DNA of 64,000 nt from Tetrapisispora phaffii CBS 4417 (taxonomy: Eukaryota > Ascomycota > Saccharomycetes > Saccharomycetales > Saccharomycetaceae), in contig NC_016527.1 of assembly GCF_000236905.1 (NCBI RefSeq), positions 682,001 through 746,000 on the forward strand, written 5' to 3'. Of this stretch, positions 10,491 through 21,335 are shown piece by piece. The notes beneath the pieces were generated by a model. The model had not been told where the DNA came from and did not search any database. It saw nothing but the letters and a program-made list of their open reading frames with translations. The stretch's first letter is position 1. The number at the start of each line of letters is the position of its first letter. The position numbers and the translations under genes are program-made.

Positions 10491-12128
10491 ATGTCTCATA
10501 CCATATCAAATAAAAATGATAGGATGCTCAATACTTCACAACGTGGTATATCTCATTTGGCATATTTCTCGCATGTTAGAAGAAATGTGACTAAGGTAAA
10601 GTCACAAAATCCAAATTTATTAAAAAGAGAATATGAGAATCATACTCAATCCGTTATGGAATATAGTGGTTCTTTATTGAATCATTTAATTCAAGTGGAA
10701 GAAAACCAGACTGGTGTCCGTCCAAATTTGGCAAGTTTCAATGCCCAACCTCAGATCAACGAAAAAATGAGAATCTTAATCGTTGATTTCTTAATGTGCT
10801 GCCATGTTAGATTAAAATTGTGTTCATCCACTTTGTTCTTAGCATTGGATATCTTAAATAGATATTCATCTAAGTTCATATTGAAATGCAACGATTATCA
10901 ATTGATCGCTTTAACCGCTTTATGGTTAAGTTCTAAATATTGGGATTCAAAAAATAGAATTCCAAATTTAAACGTCTTAACCAGTTTATGTTGCAATCAA
11001 TATACGGCTACTCAATTTAAGGAAATTGAATGGCACTTATTAAGCTGCTTGGATTGGTCAATTTTGAACAACCCAACTCCTGATTACTTCATTGATTTAT
11101 TATTGTTGTTAAAGAATAATAAAAATTATTCACCACTTGCATTACAACATGGTATTACCAATATCGATGAAATCAGAGCAGGTGCGTTACTATTATCTGA
11201 ATTGGCTGCTTTCGACATGAAATTATCATACAAATACAATTCTTCCGCTATTGCTCTCGCTGCCATTACTGTCAGTGCATTAGCTTTGAAGTTTTACGAT
11301 ACTAACAATTGGGAAAATTATCGTTTGGAAACTTCAGATTCAAATTTGATTAAAATTTGCGATGAGATTTTGAAATTGGCTATTAATAACGAATCGATTC
11401 CATCAAGTTTCCAGTTCAAATATTTGAGCGATTCTGCATCTCCTTCTAACATTGTTAGCAAAAAGCTAATGGAATCATTTTCGAATTATCATGTTGAATT
11501 ACAAATGAGTGAATTATATAATTCAAAAGAATTTCAGATTTTAACAAATTCTCAAATTGATAACATTGCCAATTATGATGACTTTAACCAAATCAATGAA
11601 TACCAGTCAAATATGCATAAATATAATGACATCGCAGATGTTAATCAAATTAATAATAATCAGTTTTATTTTTCAGATGATAACGAAGAAAATGAAAAAA
11701 CAAATACATCAAATAATTCTACAAACATATCAAATAATTTTGCATCTTCCCCAGATATCTTCTTATCATCGAATAATGATGCTGTAAATGGAACTGACAA
11801 AGATTTTCTAGCAAATTCATTATTTCAGCCATTCTTCCTTTTACCATTAACTCCAACTACACCAACGTTGTTCCAAGTTGATGGTAAATCACAATTTCCT
11901 CCAAATATTGATATATCAAGGAGACCAACCATCAGCAAACCTGCTCTTGCAAATACCAATAGTAGATATACACGCAAGAAATCAACCCCAACTGGATTTC
12001 CATCTAGCAGTACTGGTACTGCAAAAAATCGTCCATTTCTTAAGACTCATTACAAAAGATCATCTTCCACTATGGATATTGATTTTTTTTCATCAGAAAT
12101 GGATCTTAAAAAAACTCATAGTAGATAA
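10491..12128 (+). CDS. CLN3: G1 cyclin Cln3
   Basis: A 545-residue G1 cyclin, compared with 580 in S. cerevisiae. The cyclin box covers roughly residues 75-230, with the signature stretch around residues 93-126 (RILIVDFLMCCH, then LFLALDILNRY). The Asn/Ser-rich C-terminal half is low in complexity and PEST-like, as expected for an unstable cyclin targeted for SCF-dependent breakdown. Cln3 binds Cdc28 and starts the SBF/MBF transcription programme at START. The Cln3 assignment over Cln1/Cln2 rests on the N-terminal region and on conserved linkage to CDC24 and ERV46, in the same relative orientation as S. cerevisiae YAL040C-041W-042W. The ATG at 10491 is preceded by a C/T-rich leader without a nearer ATG. 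Confidence 0.9.
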   Translation: MSHTISNKNDRMLNTSQRGISHLAYFSHVRRNVTKVKSQNPNLLKREYENHTQSVMEYSGSLLNHLIQVEENQTGVRPNLASFNAQPQINEKMRILIVDFLMCCHVRLKLCSSTLFLALDILNRYSSKFILKCNDYQLIALTALWLSSKYWDSKNRIPNLNVLTSLCCNQYTATQFKEIEWHLLSCLDWSILNNPTPDYFIDLLLLLKNNKNYSPLALQHGITNIDEIRAGALLLSELAAFDMKLSYKYNSSAIALAAITVSALALKFYDTNNWENYRLETSDSNLIKICDEILKLAINNESIPSSFQFKYLSDSASPSNIVSKKLMESFSNYHVELQMSELYNSKEFQILTNSQIDNIANYDDFNQINEYQSNMHKYNDIADVNQINNNQFYFSDDNEENEKTNTSNNSTNISNNFASSPDIFLSSNNDAVNGTDKDFLANSLFQPFFLLPLTPTTPTLFQVDGKSQFPPNIDISRRPTISKPALANTNSRYTRKKSTPTGFPSSSTGTAKNRPFLKTHYKRSSSTMDIDFFSSEMDLKKTHSR

Positions 12129-12615
12129 AATTAAGTCCAAAGACTATATAATCTAAGTCTGTTGACCAATGAGATACAATTGAACCTACTAACTATGAGT
12201 AAGCATTATAAGAACTTTGAATAAGAGTACTTGCATATACGCATAGACATTTACATATATTAATTTTCATTTCTATAGTCTGAATAATGTACTCTGTATT
12301 TTTCCTCAATACAATAACGAAATATTTATAAGCATGATGTATAATAAATATCTATTCGATGTAAACCTTTCTTACTTTAACATATTAAATATTTCGTATA
12401 ACGATGTCCTTGTGAAAATAATGAAGTATTAATTTGGTGAAGCAACTTAAAAAAATTTTTTTTTGAAGTTACAAAGATATAATTAAAAAGCATATGTATA
12501 AAGGATTATATAAATATATTAAGAGACTTAAAACTTTTCTGAGAAAATCAATTGTCAAACACTTCAGTACAAATCAATTGTCAAATACTCTTTCGTTGTA
12601 TTTAATTGTGGAAAG
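12129..12615. other. CLN3 - JmjC intergenic region
   Basis: AT-rich spacer of 487 bp between two genes on the same strand. It contains TATATA-type and A/T tracts suited to CLN3 3'-end formation. A direct repeat of about 12 bp (ATCAATTGTCAAA) occurs at 12548 and 12573, just upstream of the JmjC gene. No gene seen. Confidence 0.4.
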
Positions 12616-14172
12616 ATGAAGAGAGAAATTAATACTACGCAGCCTGGAGATTTTAAAAAAGCAGTATCTCTAGATAGTAAAATCACAGCTACTTATAATG
12701 GATACTACCCAGAGGACTATAAAACATCAATTGATGTTATTGATGTTCCTAATACTGAGAAAGAAAAACTGAATTTTTTTGATAAGTATGTTTTACGAAG
12801 AAAACCTTGCAAAATTATTGGCGTTTCTTCAGAAGGATTCCCATTAAAAGAATTACAATTTGAGAATATTAAAAACACTCTAAATGAAAATGAAATTTTA
12901 CAAATCGAAAAGAAAGCAAATGGTGGTTTTGGTAGTGGTAATAAACGTTTGAAACTAAAATTTGGTGAATTCATTGATGAGATAACTAAAAATCAACAAA
13001 CTGATTTATATCTAACAACTCAATACTATGAAGATGATCCAGAAAATGGTAATTATTCTTCTGATGAAGAAGAAAAAGATCAAATCATTGATGAAAAGTT
13101 CAATACTAATTTTTCCGACAATGAATCTTTAGTGAATTTAAATGACTTACATGATGATTTTGATGAGTTAGAACAATGTAATGGAAATTCTGAAGATGAA
13201 GAAAATGTGGAAGATCAGATAATTGAAGATCAACTGAGACTCAAAGAATTATATCAACCTCCAATGACTAACTTGGTTAAAACTTTACCGGAAACTCCAG
13301 ATTTTCTAGACTATCTAATTCCTCAGCAGATTAACCTTTGGGTGGGTGCAACTTCAAAACAAGACAATATTAATTTTACTGAAAGTTTCAAACCAGACTC
13401 TTCAGATAAATGGATGGGCCTTGGTAGAAATATTCCTGGTGACGGTTCATCATCTGGGTTACACCATGATCATGCTGATAATCTTTATATCCCAATAGAT
13501 GGGTATAAACGCTTTACTTTATTTTCTCCAGGTGACGCAGCGAAGATGTATCTAGTTGGAGATATTAAAAGAGTGTTTAATAGTGGCTTGATTGATTATA
13601 TCCATAATGAAAAAGCACCCTTTTGGAGAGAATTGAGAGCAGATGGAGCTATTGTTGCAGAAACTTATAAAAAAATATTAAATGACAAGTCAATTGAATT
13701 AGATGATAAACAAAAAAATGAATATGAAGATTTCGTCAGAAAAGATTTTTTAGCATCAACTGAACTCACTGATAAAGGAACTTTAAATACAGATCCTGCA
13801 TCATTTTCTACTATCCCACCTTCATTTATCCATTTAGATGAAATTGAAAATGAAGTTACGAAAAAAGCAATGGATGAACTGATTGATAAGAAATGGCCAT
13901 TATTTAAAAAAGCCAATCGTATTGAAGTTAATGTAAAACCAGGCGAAATGTTATATTTACCTACTGGTTGGTTCCATGAAGTAACTTCTTATGGTGCTGA
14001 CAACAAAAAAATTAAAAATAAAAATAACGTACATGTTTCAGTCAATTATTGGTTTATTCCGCCTGATGGAAATTCAATTGAAAACATATATGCTAACGCT
14101 GATAATTATTGGCCAACTGATTACAAAAGAACGAAAGAAGCATTGAAGAGAATACGTGAAGCAGTCAAATAG
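12616..14172 (+). CDS. JMJD7-like JmjC 2-oxoglutarate oxygenase
   Basis: A 518-residue JmjC/cupin-8 protein. The Fe(II) triad is complete: His283-x-Asp285 in the LHHDH motif, and distal His454 in GWFHEV. Lys298 (GYKRF) is at the usual 2-oxoglutarate-binding position. The PGEMLYLPTGWFHEV segment and the SVNYWF strand are typical of the JMJD7 subgroup, whose human member hydroxylates lysines of DRG GTPases. Differences are an acidic Asp/Glu-rich insert at about residues 145-210 and a Lys-rich loop before the last strands. It matches none of the five S. cerevisiae JmjC proteins as I know them (Jhd1, Jhd2, Rph1, Gis1, Ecm5), so it appears to be a gene that yeast lost. It lies between CLN3 and GDS1. 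The substrate is unknown. Confidence 0.8.
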   Translation: MKREINTTQPGDFKKAVSLDSKITATYNGYYPEDYKTSIDVIDVPNTEKEKLNFFDKYVLRRKPCKIIGVSSEGFPLKELQFENIKNTLNENEILQIEKKANGGFGSGNKRLKLKFGEFIDEITKNQQTDLYLTTQYYEDDPENGNYSSDEEEKDQIIDEKFNTNFSDNESLVNLNDLHDDFDELEQCNGNSEDEENVEDQIIEDQLRLKELYQPPMTNLVKTLPETPDFLDYLIPQQINLWVGATSKQDNINFTESFKPDSSDKWMGLGRNIPGDGSSSGLHHDHADNLYIPIDGYKRFTLFSPGDAAKMYLVGDIKRVFNSGLIDYIHNEKAPFWRELRADGAIVAETYKKILNDKSIELDDKQKNEYEDFVRKDFLASTELTDKGTLNTDPASFSTIPPSFIHLDEIENEVTKKAMDELIDKKWPLFKKANRIEVNVKPGEMLYLPTGWFHEVTSYGADNKKIKNKNNVHVSVNYWFIPPDGNSIENIYANADNYWPTDYKRTKEALKRIREAVK

Positions 14173-14308
14173 AGAAAATAGAGCTATTATTTTATTTGTT
14201 GTAATACAATTGGAAAACATATATATAATCTTTGTAGCCAACTAACTGCCTAATAGTAGTAAGCATAGTTGTTAGTGTAAAACCTTCCATTATTTGACTA
14301 TAGCGATA

Positions 14309-14316
14309 TTACCCGG
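14309..14316 (+). promoter_or_regulatory. Reb1-type site (TTACCCGG)
   Basis: An exact match to the Reb1 general regulatory factor consensus, 137 bp after the JmjC stop codon. Reb1 sites form nucleosome-free regions and can also stop RNA polymerase II read-through. Function here is inferred from the motif only. Confidence 0.45.
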
Positions 14317-14443
14317 AACACATGTTTTTTAGGGGTTCTTATTTTTTTTTTCATTTTAAATCTTGAAACCGTCAAATCAAATTCACCGAAAAAGATCATA
14401 AAATTCAATATAATTCAGTTTTACATAATCAAAACCCAAAAAG

Positions 14444-14521
14444 ATGAATTTTTTCGAATCAGCGAAAAGACAAATTAAAGAACCGTTTTTAGGTCTGTTG
14501 TTTGAAAATGATGAAAAATAA
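14444..14521 (+). CDS. Possible 25-residue small ORF
   Basis: ATG with an A-rich context (aaaaagATG) and a TAA stop. The peptide begins MNFFESAKRQIKEPF and looks amphipathic. I do not recognise it. An ORF this short is likely by chance in AT-rich DNA, so I list it only as a candidate. It could also be an upstream ORF of a long transcript. Confidence 0.12.
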   Translation: MNFFESAKRQIKEPFLGLLFENDEK

Positions 14522-16821
14522 GTTTTCGGAGAGAGAAAAGCGGTTAGAGAAGTCAAAGGTCTGCCGCTTTTGTTAAGAAGGCATTTGTACGGTAGTTTTT
14601 GGCTGTAAGCGTTTGGTGTCTATTTTAGGTTCGTTAGATGGGCGAGCGGGATATGGGACATTCTCAACGCCTCAAAAGTGTTTTTTCAATTCGTGATGCG
14701 ACAGTGATCCCGGAGAAAGAAGGTACGGGTTATTCTCTGGTTGGCACGTTTTGGTTGTTTCTTTCTGGGAGCGGAGAGTCTCACGGACATTACTTGTTGA
14801 AAGATAGAAACGTTGACACCGCAGATTTTTTCCGAACATGATTGGGTATTAATTTCGAGTGACTGCGGCTCTCTGCCACTAAGAAAACTGTGCAGTAATA
14901 TTTTTTTTATTCCTTTTATGTTTTTCATAATTCTCAAGAAACCGTCAGAACATGGGCGCAGCCGGTCTTAATGGAAATTACAACAGTCATAACACTACAA
15001 GTAGAGAATGTTTCTGATTTTTTGACACAACGGGCGCAGAGCATAGCCTAATCTGTAAAATGACTTGAACACACTCACCTACAGAGAGCGTCTACAGAGT
15101 ATCCAGTCGACGCAGAAAACGTGATCTGGAAAATAGAAAAAAACTGTAGACGTCGTTTTCAGTGGAATACTGTTCTGATATCTTCCTTGTTACCTGCCCG
15201 GTAAAAAAATTAAAATGTCTGGGTGTAAATTGTAGTGAAATTTTTCTTGGTACTGTGATGGACAATAACGTCAAAGTTATGAAATAAGTTCTAAAATAGT
15301 CAAGTGGTTAAAAAAGGTTTGCAAGCTTTATTCGTATGCAGAGCAACAGAACTTTTATCCTTTATGTTTATACTACTATTACTTATAGGTTGTAAATTTT
15401 TGAAACATACAGAATACAAGATTCCACGTGGGTTATTCAAAAATGTTCCACATTCTTGCAACAATAATTCAGAGCAAGATGCCATTGAGCAAGATACAAA
15501 TAATGATGACACCCTCTTCTTTCTTGTCGACGTTCGAAAGTCAATGTTTCAGAAAAAAAAGAGAAAGAATTTCTAACATGACAACTACTCATCCACACAC
15601 GTATATATAAGAAGAGACGTATTGCTCTCGCAAACCATACCGTACTTCAATTGTTGGAACATGTTTCTATCAGTTAAGACTCTGGTATTGCACATCTGAA
15701 TGCATCCTTCCAAAAAGGACGAGACGCAGCTATACATGCCGTTGACCTTAAGCATTGTGCATCTGGTATCCTTATAAATATGCCATCATTCTGTGGACAT
15801 CTGGAGAATCCAACGGCATCGCAAGATATTCCAGAAGTCGTCTGCCAATTGAAAGATCAAGGGACACCTAATTTAATCTTACGGTTGCATTATCCATTGC
15901 CACTCTCTGATCTCCCCGCAGAAACCGGTTTATCGTCATCGAAGACTCTTATTGATTTCAAAAAAATGATTTTTTTAAAAAATTCTCGAAATTTTTCATT
16001 TTTCAGAATTTTAGAAATTTTGGAAAATGCGAATGACCGACGCAAAAAATGAAAAATGAAAAAAATAAAAAAAAAAGTTTCAATCAATTTAACCGCGATG
16101 AGATGACTATTCTAAACTATCATCATTTAACCTTACAGGTTATATTAGCAAATATCACAACCAGGACACATTGATAGTTCAACCCTTCGTTACAATGAAG
16201 GTTTGTTTCTGGAATGTTAGTCCAACCTGTCACACTAGAGAACTATTGTTGATGTACTTTTTTGACTTGAGAAGATGATTTCAATAATAGAAAATCTCTG
16301 TACAGTTATTGCAAATTGCAGCGTTCTTGTCTTGTTTTGTCTTGTTTTGTTATTGTCATTAATTTGACTACTTAATTCTTGTTTCGTTATTTTAGCTTTT
16401 CATTATTGGTTCCTACTTAATATCGATAATCAAAAAATAGCATTTATTATTCTGATAATAAGAAGGTTCATTACGAGTGTCAATATCTAATCAATTTAAA
16501 TTATTAAGTTAATATAAGATAAAGAAGTATCATATACTCGTTTTTACCTCCCCCTTCCCTACTTCTGGCCTTTTTATATTTTTTTTATTCAACAAATTGT
16601 TGTTGATTGTAACAGTCAGTATCTCAATTGGAGGTTTTAATTAATTTTTCCAATAGCTTTTTTTTTATTGTGACATTGACTACTGCGAAAATAGCATTTT
16701 TTCCAATATAGCAATTACTCTATCCATTGGTCTCAGCCTATTTCCCTACTAGGACGTGACTTCTTTTTTTATTTTTAAAGTTCTCAGATTTGAGTTTCAT
16801 CATTTACGTAGTAATTGAATC

Positions 16822-18351
16822 ATGGCGTTAACAAATTCAAGACCATTTCAATTACCTACTTCTTCGGACGACAATGAAATATTATTGAATAATACATCTC
16901 CTGTCTTCCAAGCAAGTGCACTAGGGTTCAATTCACACATGGACCCACTTACCGCTACTGCCGCGGACGTATTTCCTGTTCCGACACAGGACAATGGTAT
17001 TAATTCAGGTTCCAGTCAAAAAGGTAAGGCAAGTAGTAATAATAGTGCAAAAGATGGAAAGATCAAGAAAGAGCCTAAGGAAAAGGATTCTCTTTCCATT
17101 GTGTTTTCAAAGATTATTCCCGTTACAGATGAGAGACCGATGCCAACAGATAGAAGTTCTCCGCTGGATGACGAAGTTCTGCATAGAGTTTTCATAATTT
17201 TATGGGAAAAGGATCCAGATCAAAAAGGTATGACAGTTAAGCAACTGTGCGACCACCTCTTAGAGAAAAATCCAGAAATGTCCAATTTATCAACCAAACT
17301 TTCCAATTTGATTTCAGCAAAATTAAATGCATACGTGAAAAAAATTGAGAAAGGTGAAAAGACACTAACATACGCTCTTTTCAGAGACTGGTCAGATTCT
17401 TCCCCACGAAGAATGTTATATGTTTACAAAGGTATCTTAAGATCGGATTATAAAGAACATGCTCAAGCCGCTCTTGCTAAAATTAGACAACAGCAACAAC
17501 TGGAGGAAAAATTAAATCCAAAGGATGATGATAAAAAGTTAGCATCTAGGAAAGATTCAAAAAAGAATTCTAAGGCTGAAAATAAAAAAGTTATGAAGAA
17601 TGACGACAAAATCTTAGGATCCTTAAGTAGTGTAAATGGCGAAATTAACAGCAACCAATTTTTAGTAGACCAAAATAACGTTTCCTTTGGTCAAAAAATT
17701 AGTATGGCTAATAATATTAATTTCACACTAAGTAACGATTTCAATATCCCTTATTCTACATCTCCAGTCTCTGCTAATTTGACTCCAAGAGGTCCAGCTC
17801 GTTTAAATTCACCAATGGTGTCTCCAAGTAGTACAGTTACCAGTAACCAATCTCCAAAAAAGAATTCAGTTTATAATAAAAAGAGACCCTCAGTCTCTGA
17901 TGATTTAGAGAAAGGTGGTAAAGGAGATAATAAAAAGCAAAAAGTAGTTAATTCTAAACTGAATAATGAACAGTCAGTTTCCAATTCTAACTCTAATGGC
18001 ATTTCTACAATGAATGGATCACCTGTGCCATATATAACTGCAGCAGCGGCGGCTCCTAAACTATCAAAATATTCAACTAAAGATGGTTTCAAATCAAATT
18101 CAGCTTCTTCAATCGGGTTCTTATCTGCCATACAAAAAGTAATTACTACTCAAACTCCAATTGAACCGAGCTCGGATTCTAGTCGCCAGTCTAGCAACTG
18201 TTCTACCGGTCCTTCAACACCAGGAGGTGGAACTAACAACTCTGTTGCTATCAGTTCTTGGGTTCAAAAGGTAAGAAGTGGCTTTTTAATACAGGATATT
18301 GAATCTCCAGAAACTTTATCCTTAGAGGATTTGGATAGTTTTTTCAAATAA
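16822..18351 (+). CDS. GDS1: Gds1-like nuclear protein
   Basis: A 509-residue protein, close to S. cerevisiae Gds1 (522). The conserved block at about residues 90-215 (VLHRVFIILWEKDPD, GMTVKQLCDHLLEKNP, TYALFRDWSDSSPRRM, YVYKGIL) is the winged-helix-like Gds1 domain. The flanks are Ser/Asn/Lys-rich, and a basic region follows the domain. Two short motifs near the C-terminus (GFLSAIQKVI and a SWVQKVRSGFL segment) look conserved. Gds1 was found as a suppressor of the mitochondrial nam9 mutation, and its molecular role is poorly known. A DNA-binding or chromatin role would be inference from the fold. The gene belongs to the chromosome XV-like series but lies between CLN3 and CDC24, which are chromosome I genes in S. 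cerevisiae. Confidence 0.85.
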   Translation: MALTNSRPFQLPTSSDDNEILLNNTSPVFQASALGFNSHMDPLTATAADVFPVPTQDNGINSGSSQKGKASSNNSAKDGKIKKEPKEKDSLSIVFSKIIPVTDERPMPTDRSSPLDDEVLHRVFIILWEKDPDQKGMTVKQLCDHLLEKNPEMSNLSTKLSNLISAKLNAYVKKIEKGEKTLTYALFRDWSDSSPRRMLYVYKGILRSDYKEHAQAALAKIRQQQQLEEKLNPKDDDKKLASRKDSKKNSKAENKKVMKNDDKILGSLSSVNGEINSNQFLVDQNNVSFGQKISMANNINFTLSNDFNIPYSTSPVSANLTPRGPARLNSPMVSPSSTVTSNQSPKKNSVYNKKRPSVSDDLEKGGKGDNKKQKVVNSKLNNEQSVSNSNSNGISTMNGSPVPYITAAAAAPKLSKYSTKDGFKSNSASSIGFLSAIQKVITTQTPIEPSSDSSRQSSNCSTGPSTPGGGTNNSVAISSWVQKVRSGFLIQDIESPETLSLEDLDSFFK

Positions 18352-18974
18352 ATGGGTATCTTATTTTTTTATGTTTAACGGTAATATAAATTGTGTTTTT
18401 TTTTCCAATTTCATGAACACATTCTTTCAAAGACACAAATATATATACACATACACACATATATATTTATGGACAAATCTTCATAAAATGAAGGATATAT
18501 ATAATGGAAATTATATACAATATGTAACATATTTTAAAAATTATTAAACTTACTAAAACTTAATGAAAGTAATTAAATAAAGTTTATCATCTTAAAACTA
18601 AGATGTGTAATAATTCAAGATAAAATCTTAAAATATAATTAAGTTACTTTATTTTGAATGCAAATTATTTTATTTTCTTTTTCTTCTTACATAATGAAAT
18701 TATTTTATATAAAATGGAAGCAAATAAAAACCTTGATACGTCTTTTAAGATTCAAAATTATTTCATCTCCGTGAGAAGATGTTAGTTTATCATAAGTGAA
18801 TGAAAGAAAGTTGACTTATAGTATCAATCAAAGGTTAGATATTTTTATTCGTCCAAATTTTATATGTTTCAATTTTGAAAACCAAAGTCAAAAAAATCAT
18901 TATTTTTATGAGTTATGGATGTCAAAAACACAGTGTCCAGTTTTTAATTTAACGGTCTGTTATATTGTATTTCT
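18352..18974. other. Convergent GDS1 - CDC24 3' spacer
   Basis: Very AT-rich 623 bp between two converging genes, with TATATA and poly-T/A stretches suited to 3'-end formation on both strands. No ORF of note. Confidence 0.4.
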
Positions 18975-21335
18975 TTAGTTAAAAGCACAGACATTTAAGA
19001 TTTGATCGTTATTCTCTCTCAGCATCTCCTTTGCAACTATCCAGTCGTCTTCTGATTCTAAAATAACATAATCACCATCTTCATCTTGGTATTTAATCTT
19101 AGTGATGACGCCTGAATGACTTAGTTTCCTCTTAATTGTTTGCAACAATTCGCTAATAGTTGCATCTAATTCTATTAGAATAGTATAGAAATCAGAGTTA
19201 TAGGCAATACGGATCAACAATGCAGACTCTGGAATGGAACTCTTATAATTATCTGAAACTGATCTGTATTCTTGACCAAAAGAACTTGAGTTTTTAGGTA
19301 ATAAATCTGAAACTCTTTTAATTTGGCTACTTCCTACTGACATAATACTATTATGAGTATCCCTGACAAGGGTTGGTGATTGAAGAGAAGTTCTATTTTC
19401 ATGACTACTAGAATTTCGGAATGATTCTGTTCTTATGTTACGGACTAATTCTTGTAAGCAAGATGACCAATTATCCCTTATTTCTTCGTTTTTAAATTTC
19501 AAAATAAAGTTACCTTGTTCTTTTGGAGATTCCCAAGTAATATCTAAGGATCGTGAGCCTTCGGCATTAATTGTATTCAAATTCATAATTAAAATTCTAC
19601 CTCTTAAATCCAACTTAGGTTCATTCATGAAACTTGAAGTGGAGTTGGTAGAATGTGAATTGTTTAAGTTTAATGATAAAGATGAAGCTGTTGTCTTCTT
19701 CTTTAAAGATAATGATGCAGGTTTTTTCTGAGAAACTTCAGAAAAAAGGATAATGATTTTTTCAAATAAGTAAACTTCGAATTCCTTCTCAGATTCGGAA
19801 GAATTACTAGTAGATATAGAAACCTTATCAAAATATAATAACTCACCAAATTTGGCAATTCTGTAACCTTTCCAATTAACAACACGTCCATATAACTTTT
19901 TAACGACTTCATGGTTTTCAGTTCTTCTTTGATTATCATTGATGCTTCTTGCAATACCTTTAGCAATTTCTAATGCCATTTCCAATTCTTTAATGTTAGT
20001 ATTGCTTTGTGAACGTTGTAACAGTTCTTTCAACAGTAAGGGATATCTACAGAGTCTTTGAACAGGCTTATACAAAAATGACTGTAGTTCTAACTTTGTT
20101 TTAATTACAAATTCGGTATCTTGGAAACGATCCAAATTATTTGAAAGGAAATCAATAGCAGCGTTTTGACCAATGGACCAAGGTTCATATAATTTGAAGA
20201 AAAACTTAGAATGCATAAACAATGCGCCTATTCTCTGTTTTGTTGGTTCAACTTTAGCATTAATTTCTAAGGAAACCAAAAAACGTCTTTGAAAATCAAT
20301 AGTTTCTGATAAGTTTGGAAATAACATATACAATTCTTCTGATGTTATAGAATTGCTATCCAGTAATTGTTGTCTATACACATCTAAAATTTCTAAATCA
20401 TTAACATATTTTCTCTCAGTGGCAACAAATTCTTTCATGATTTTATTATAAGATTCATTATTTTTTGAAGCTTTTTGTGATGCCATTTCTTCATTTAATT
20501 TTTTAGTTTCTTCTGCCAAAATATGTTTAGCAGATGGGAAAACATTTGGTGCAGAGTCGATCAATGTTTCGACAACATCTAGTACTTTCATCAACTGTCC
20601 CGTAGTATTTGCGAATACGTCTGAAATTGTGAATAATTCTTCATCATTGAACGCTAGTTGTTGTTTACAACCCAAAATAAAATCATAAATGGATTTTTTA
20701 CATATTTTCAAATCATCTGAAGAGACTACAGGTAATTTAACTTGACTTTGTACAGCGTTGAAAATAATACATAGAGGTGAGCCTTGTTGAAACAATTGTG
20801 ACAGTTGTGTAACTGGGTCACAATTCTCAGTGATCGGTAGAATACCCATACTGAAAGTCAGCAAAGTATCTTCTATGTTATTATTACTACCAGTTGTGTT
20901 AGTTGTATTCAGAGTGGTGGATCTAGATAAACCAGAGGAAGTATTGATCGTCGAATCCATAAACATATCATCCTTTGTACTCAACGTGGAACTCAAACTT
21001 GTTCTGCCATTAGCAGAGACAGCCGTACCATTGCTGGTGCTGTTCCCATTGCTAGCGGAACTATCACCGCCAATTGAACTATTCGATTGTATACTCGCAT
21101 GTCCGTTGTCCTTCTTCTGTTGCTGTTTTTGAGATAATAACAACGATTGTCTTTCACACAACAATTCACTCGAAGAATATGCTAGATTCAAATAAGGTTT
21201 CAGCTGAGGCAGCGCCTCTAATCGTCTTTTAATTGTAATACAGATGTGATATAACGAATCCTGAGCAGTGACGTTTGTGTTCATGACATTGCTCATTATA
21301 ACCGTCGACGACGGAACTCTCGAAGTCGAACTCAT
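18975..21335 (-). CDS. CDC24: Cdc42 guanine nucleotide exchange factor Cdc24
   Basis: A 786-residue RhoGEF (S. cerevisiae Cdc24 has 854). The order is: an N-terminal calponin-like region including residues 160-290 (the DLKICKKSIYDFILGCK segment); a DH domain from about 295 to 475 (KEFVATERKYVNDLEIL; FLYKPVQRLCRYPLLLKELL, the conserved helix); a PH domain at about 485-645; and a PB1 domain over the last 85 residues, ending with the acidic EDEDGDYVILESEDDW loop that binds Bem1. A Ser/Thr/Asn-rich insert lies at about residues 85-155. Cdc24 activates Cdc42 at the bud site and shmoo tip. The gene sits head to tail with ERV46, as in S. cerevisiae (YAL041W-042W). Confidence 0.95.
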   Translation of the reverse strand: MSSTSRVPSSTVIMSNVMNTNVTAQDSLYHICITIKRRLEALPQLKPYLNLAYSSSELLCERQSLLLSQKQQQKKDNGHASIQSNSSIGGDSSASNGNSTSNGTAVSANGRTSLSSTLSTKDDMFMDSTINTSSGLSRSTTLNTTNTTGSNNNIEDTLLTFSMGILPITENCDPVTQLSQLFQQGSPLCIIFNAVQSQVKLPVVSSDDLKICKKSIYDFILGCKQQLAFNDEELFTISDVFANTTGQLMKVLDVVETLIDSAPNVFPSAKHILAEETKKLNEEMASQKASKNNESYNKIMKEFVATERKYVNDLEILDVYRQQLLDSNSITSEELYMLFPNLSETIDFQRRFLVSLEINAKVEPTKQRIGALFMHSKFFFKLYEPWSIGQNAAIDFLSNNLDRFQDTEFVIKTKLELQSFLYKPVQRLCRYPLLLKELLQRSQSNTNIKELEMALEIAKGIARSINDNQRRTENHEVVKKLYGRVVNWKGYRIAKFGELLYFDKVSISTSNSSESEKEFEVYLFEKIIILFSEVSQKKPASLSLKKKTTASSLSLNLNNSHSTNSTSSFMNEPKLDLRGRILIMNLNTINAEGSRSLDITWESPKEQGNFILKFKNEEIRDNWSSCLQELVRNIRTESFRNSSSHENRTSLQSPTLVRDTHNSIMSVGSSQIKRVSDLLPKNSSSFGQEYRSVSDNYKSSIPESALLIRIAYNSDFYTILIELDATISELLQTIKRKLSHSGVITKIKYQDEDGDYVILESEDDWIVAKEMLRENNDQILNVCAFN

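Larger units (their letters stand above)
14173..16821. other. 2.6-kb gene-poor interval upstream of GDS1
   Basis: No convincing gene. It holds a Reb1-type site at 14309-14316, a 25-codon ATG ORF at 14444-14521, a relatively GC-rich stretch around 14520-14900 (line 14641-14700 is 29 of 60 G+C), an A/T-rich stretch with partial inverted repeats near 15955-16085, and a short TTGTTTTGTC repeat near 16325-16350. The last few hundred bases have long T tracts and are probably the GDS1 promoter. Confidence 0.5.

Noticed and set aside
14314..14405. Centromere-like pair: CACATG (CDEI-like) then ACCGAAA (CDEIII-like) about 70 bp apart
   Set aside because: CDEI has a mismatch, the CDEIII flank does not match TGTTTATG, the spacer is short and not AT-rich enough, and these genes are far from any centromere in the conserved order.
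15780..16052. ATG-started open frame of 90 codons before GDS1
   Set aside because: No recognisable domain, and its last third is a translated A/T-rich inverted-repeat stretch.
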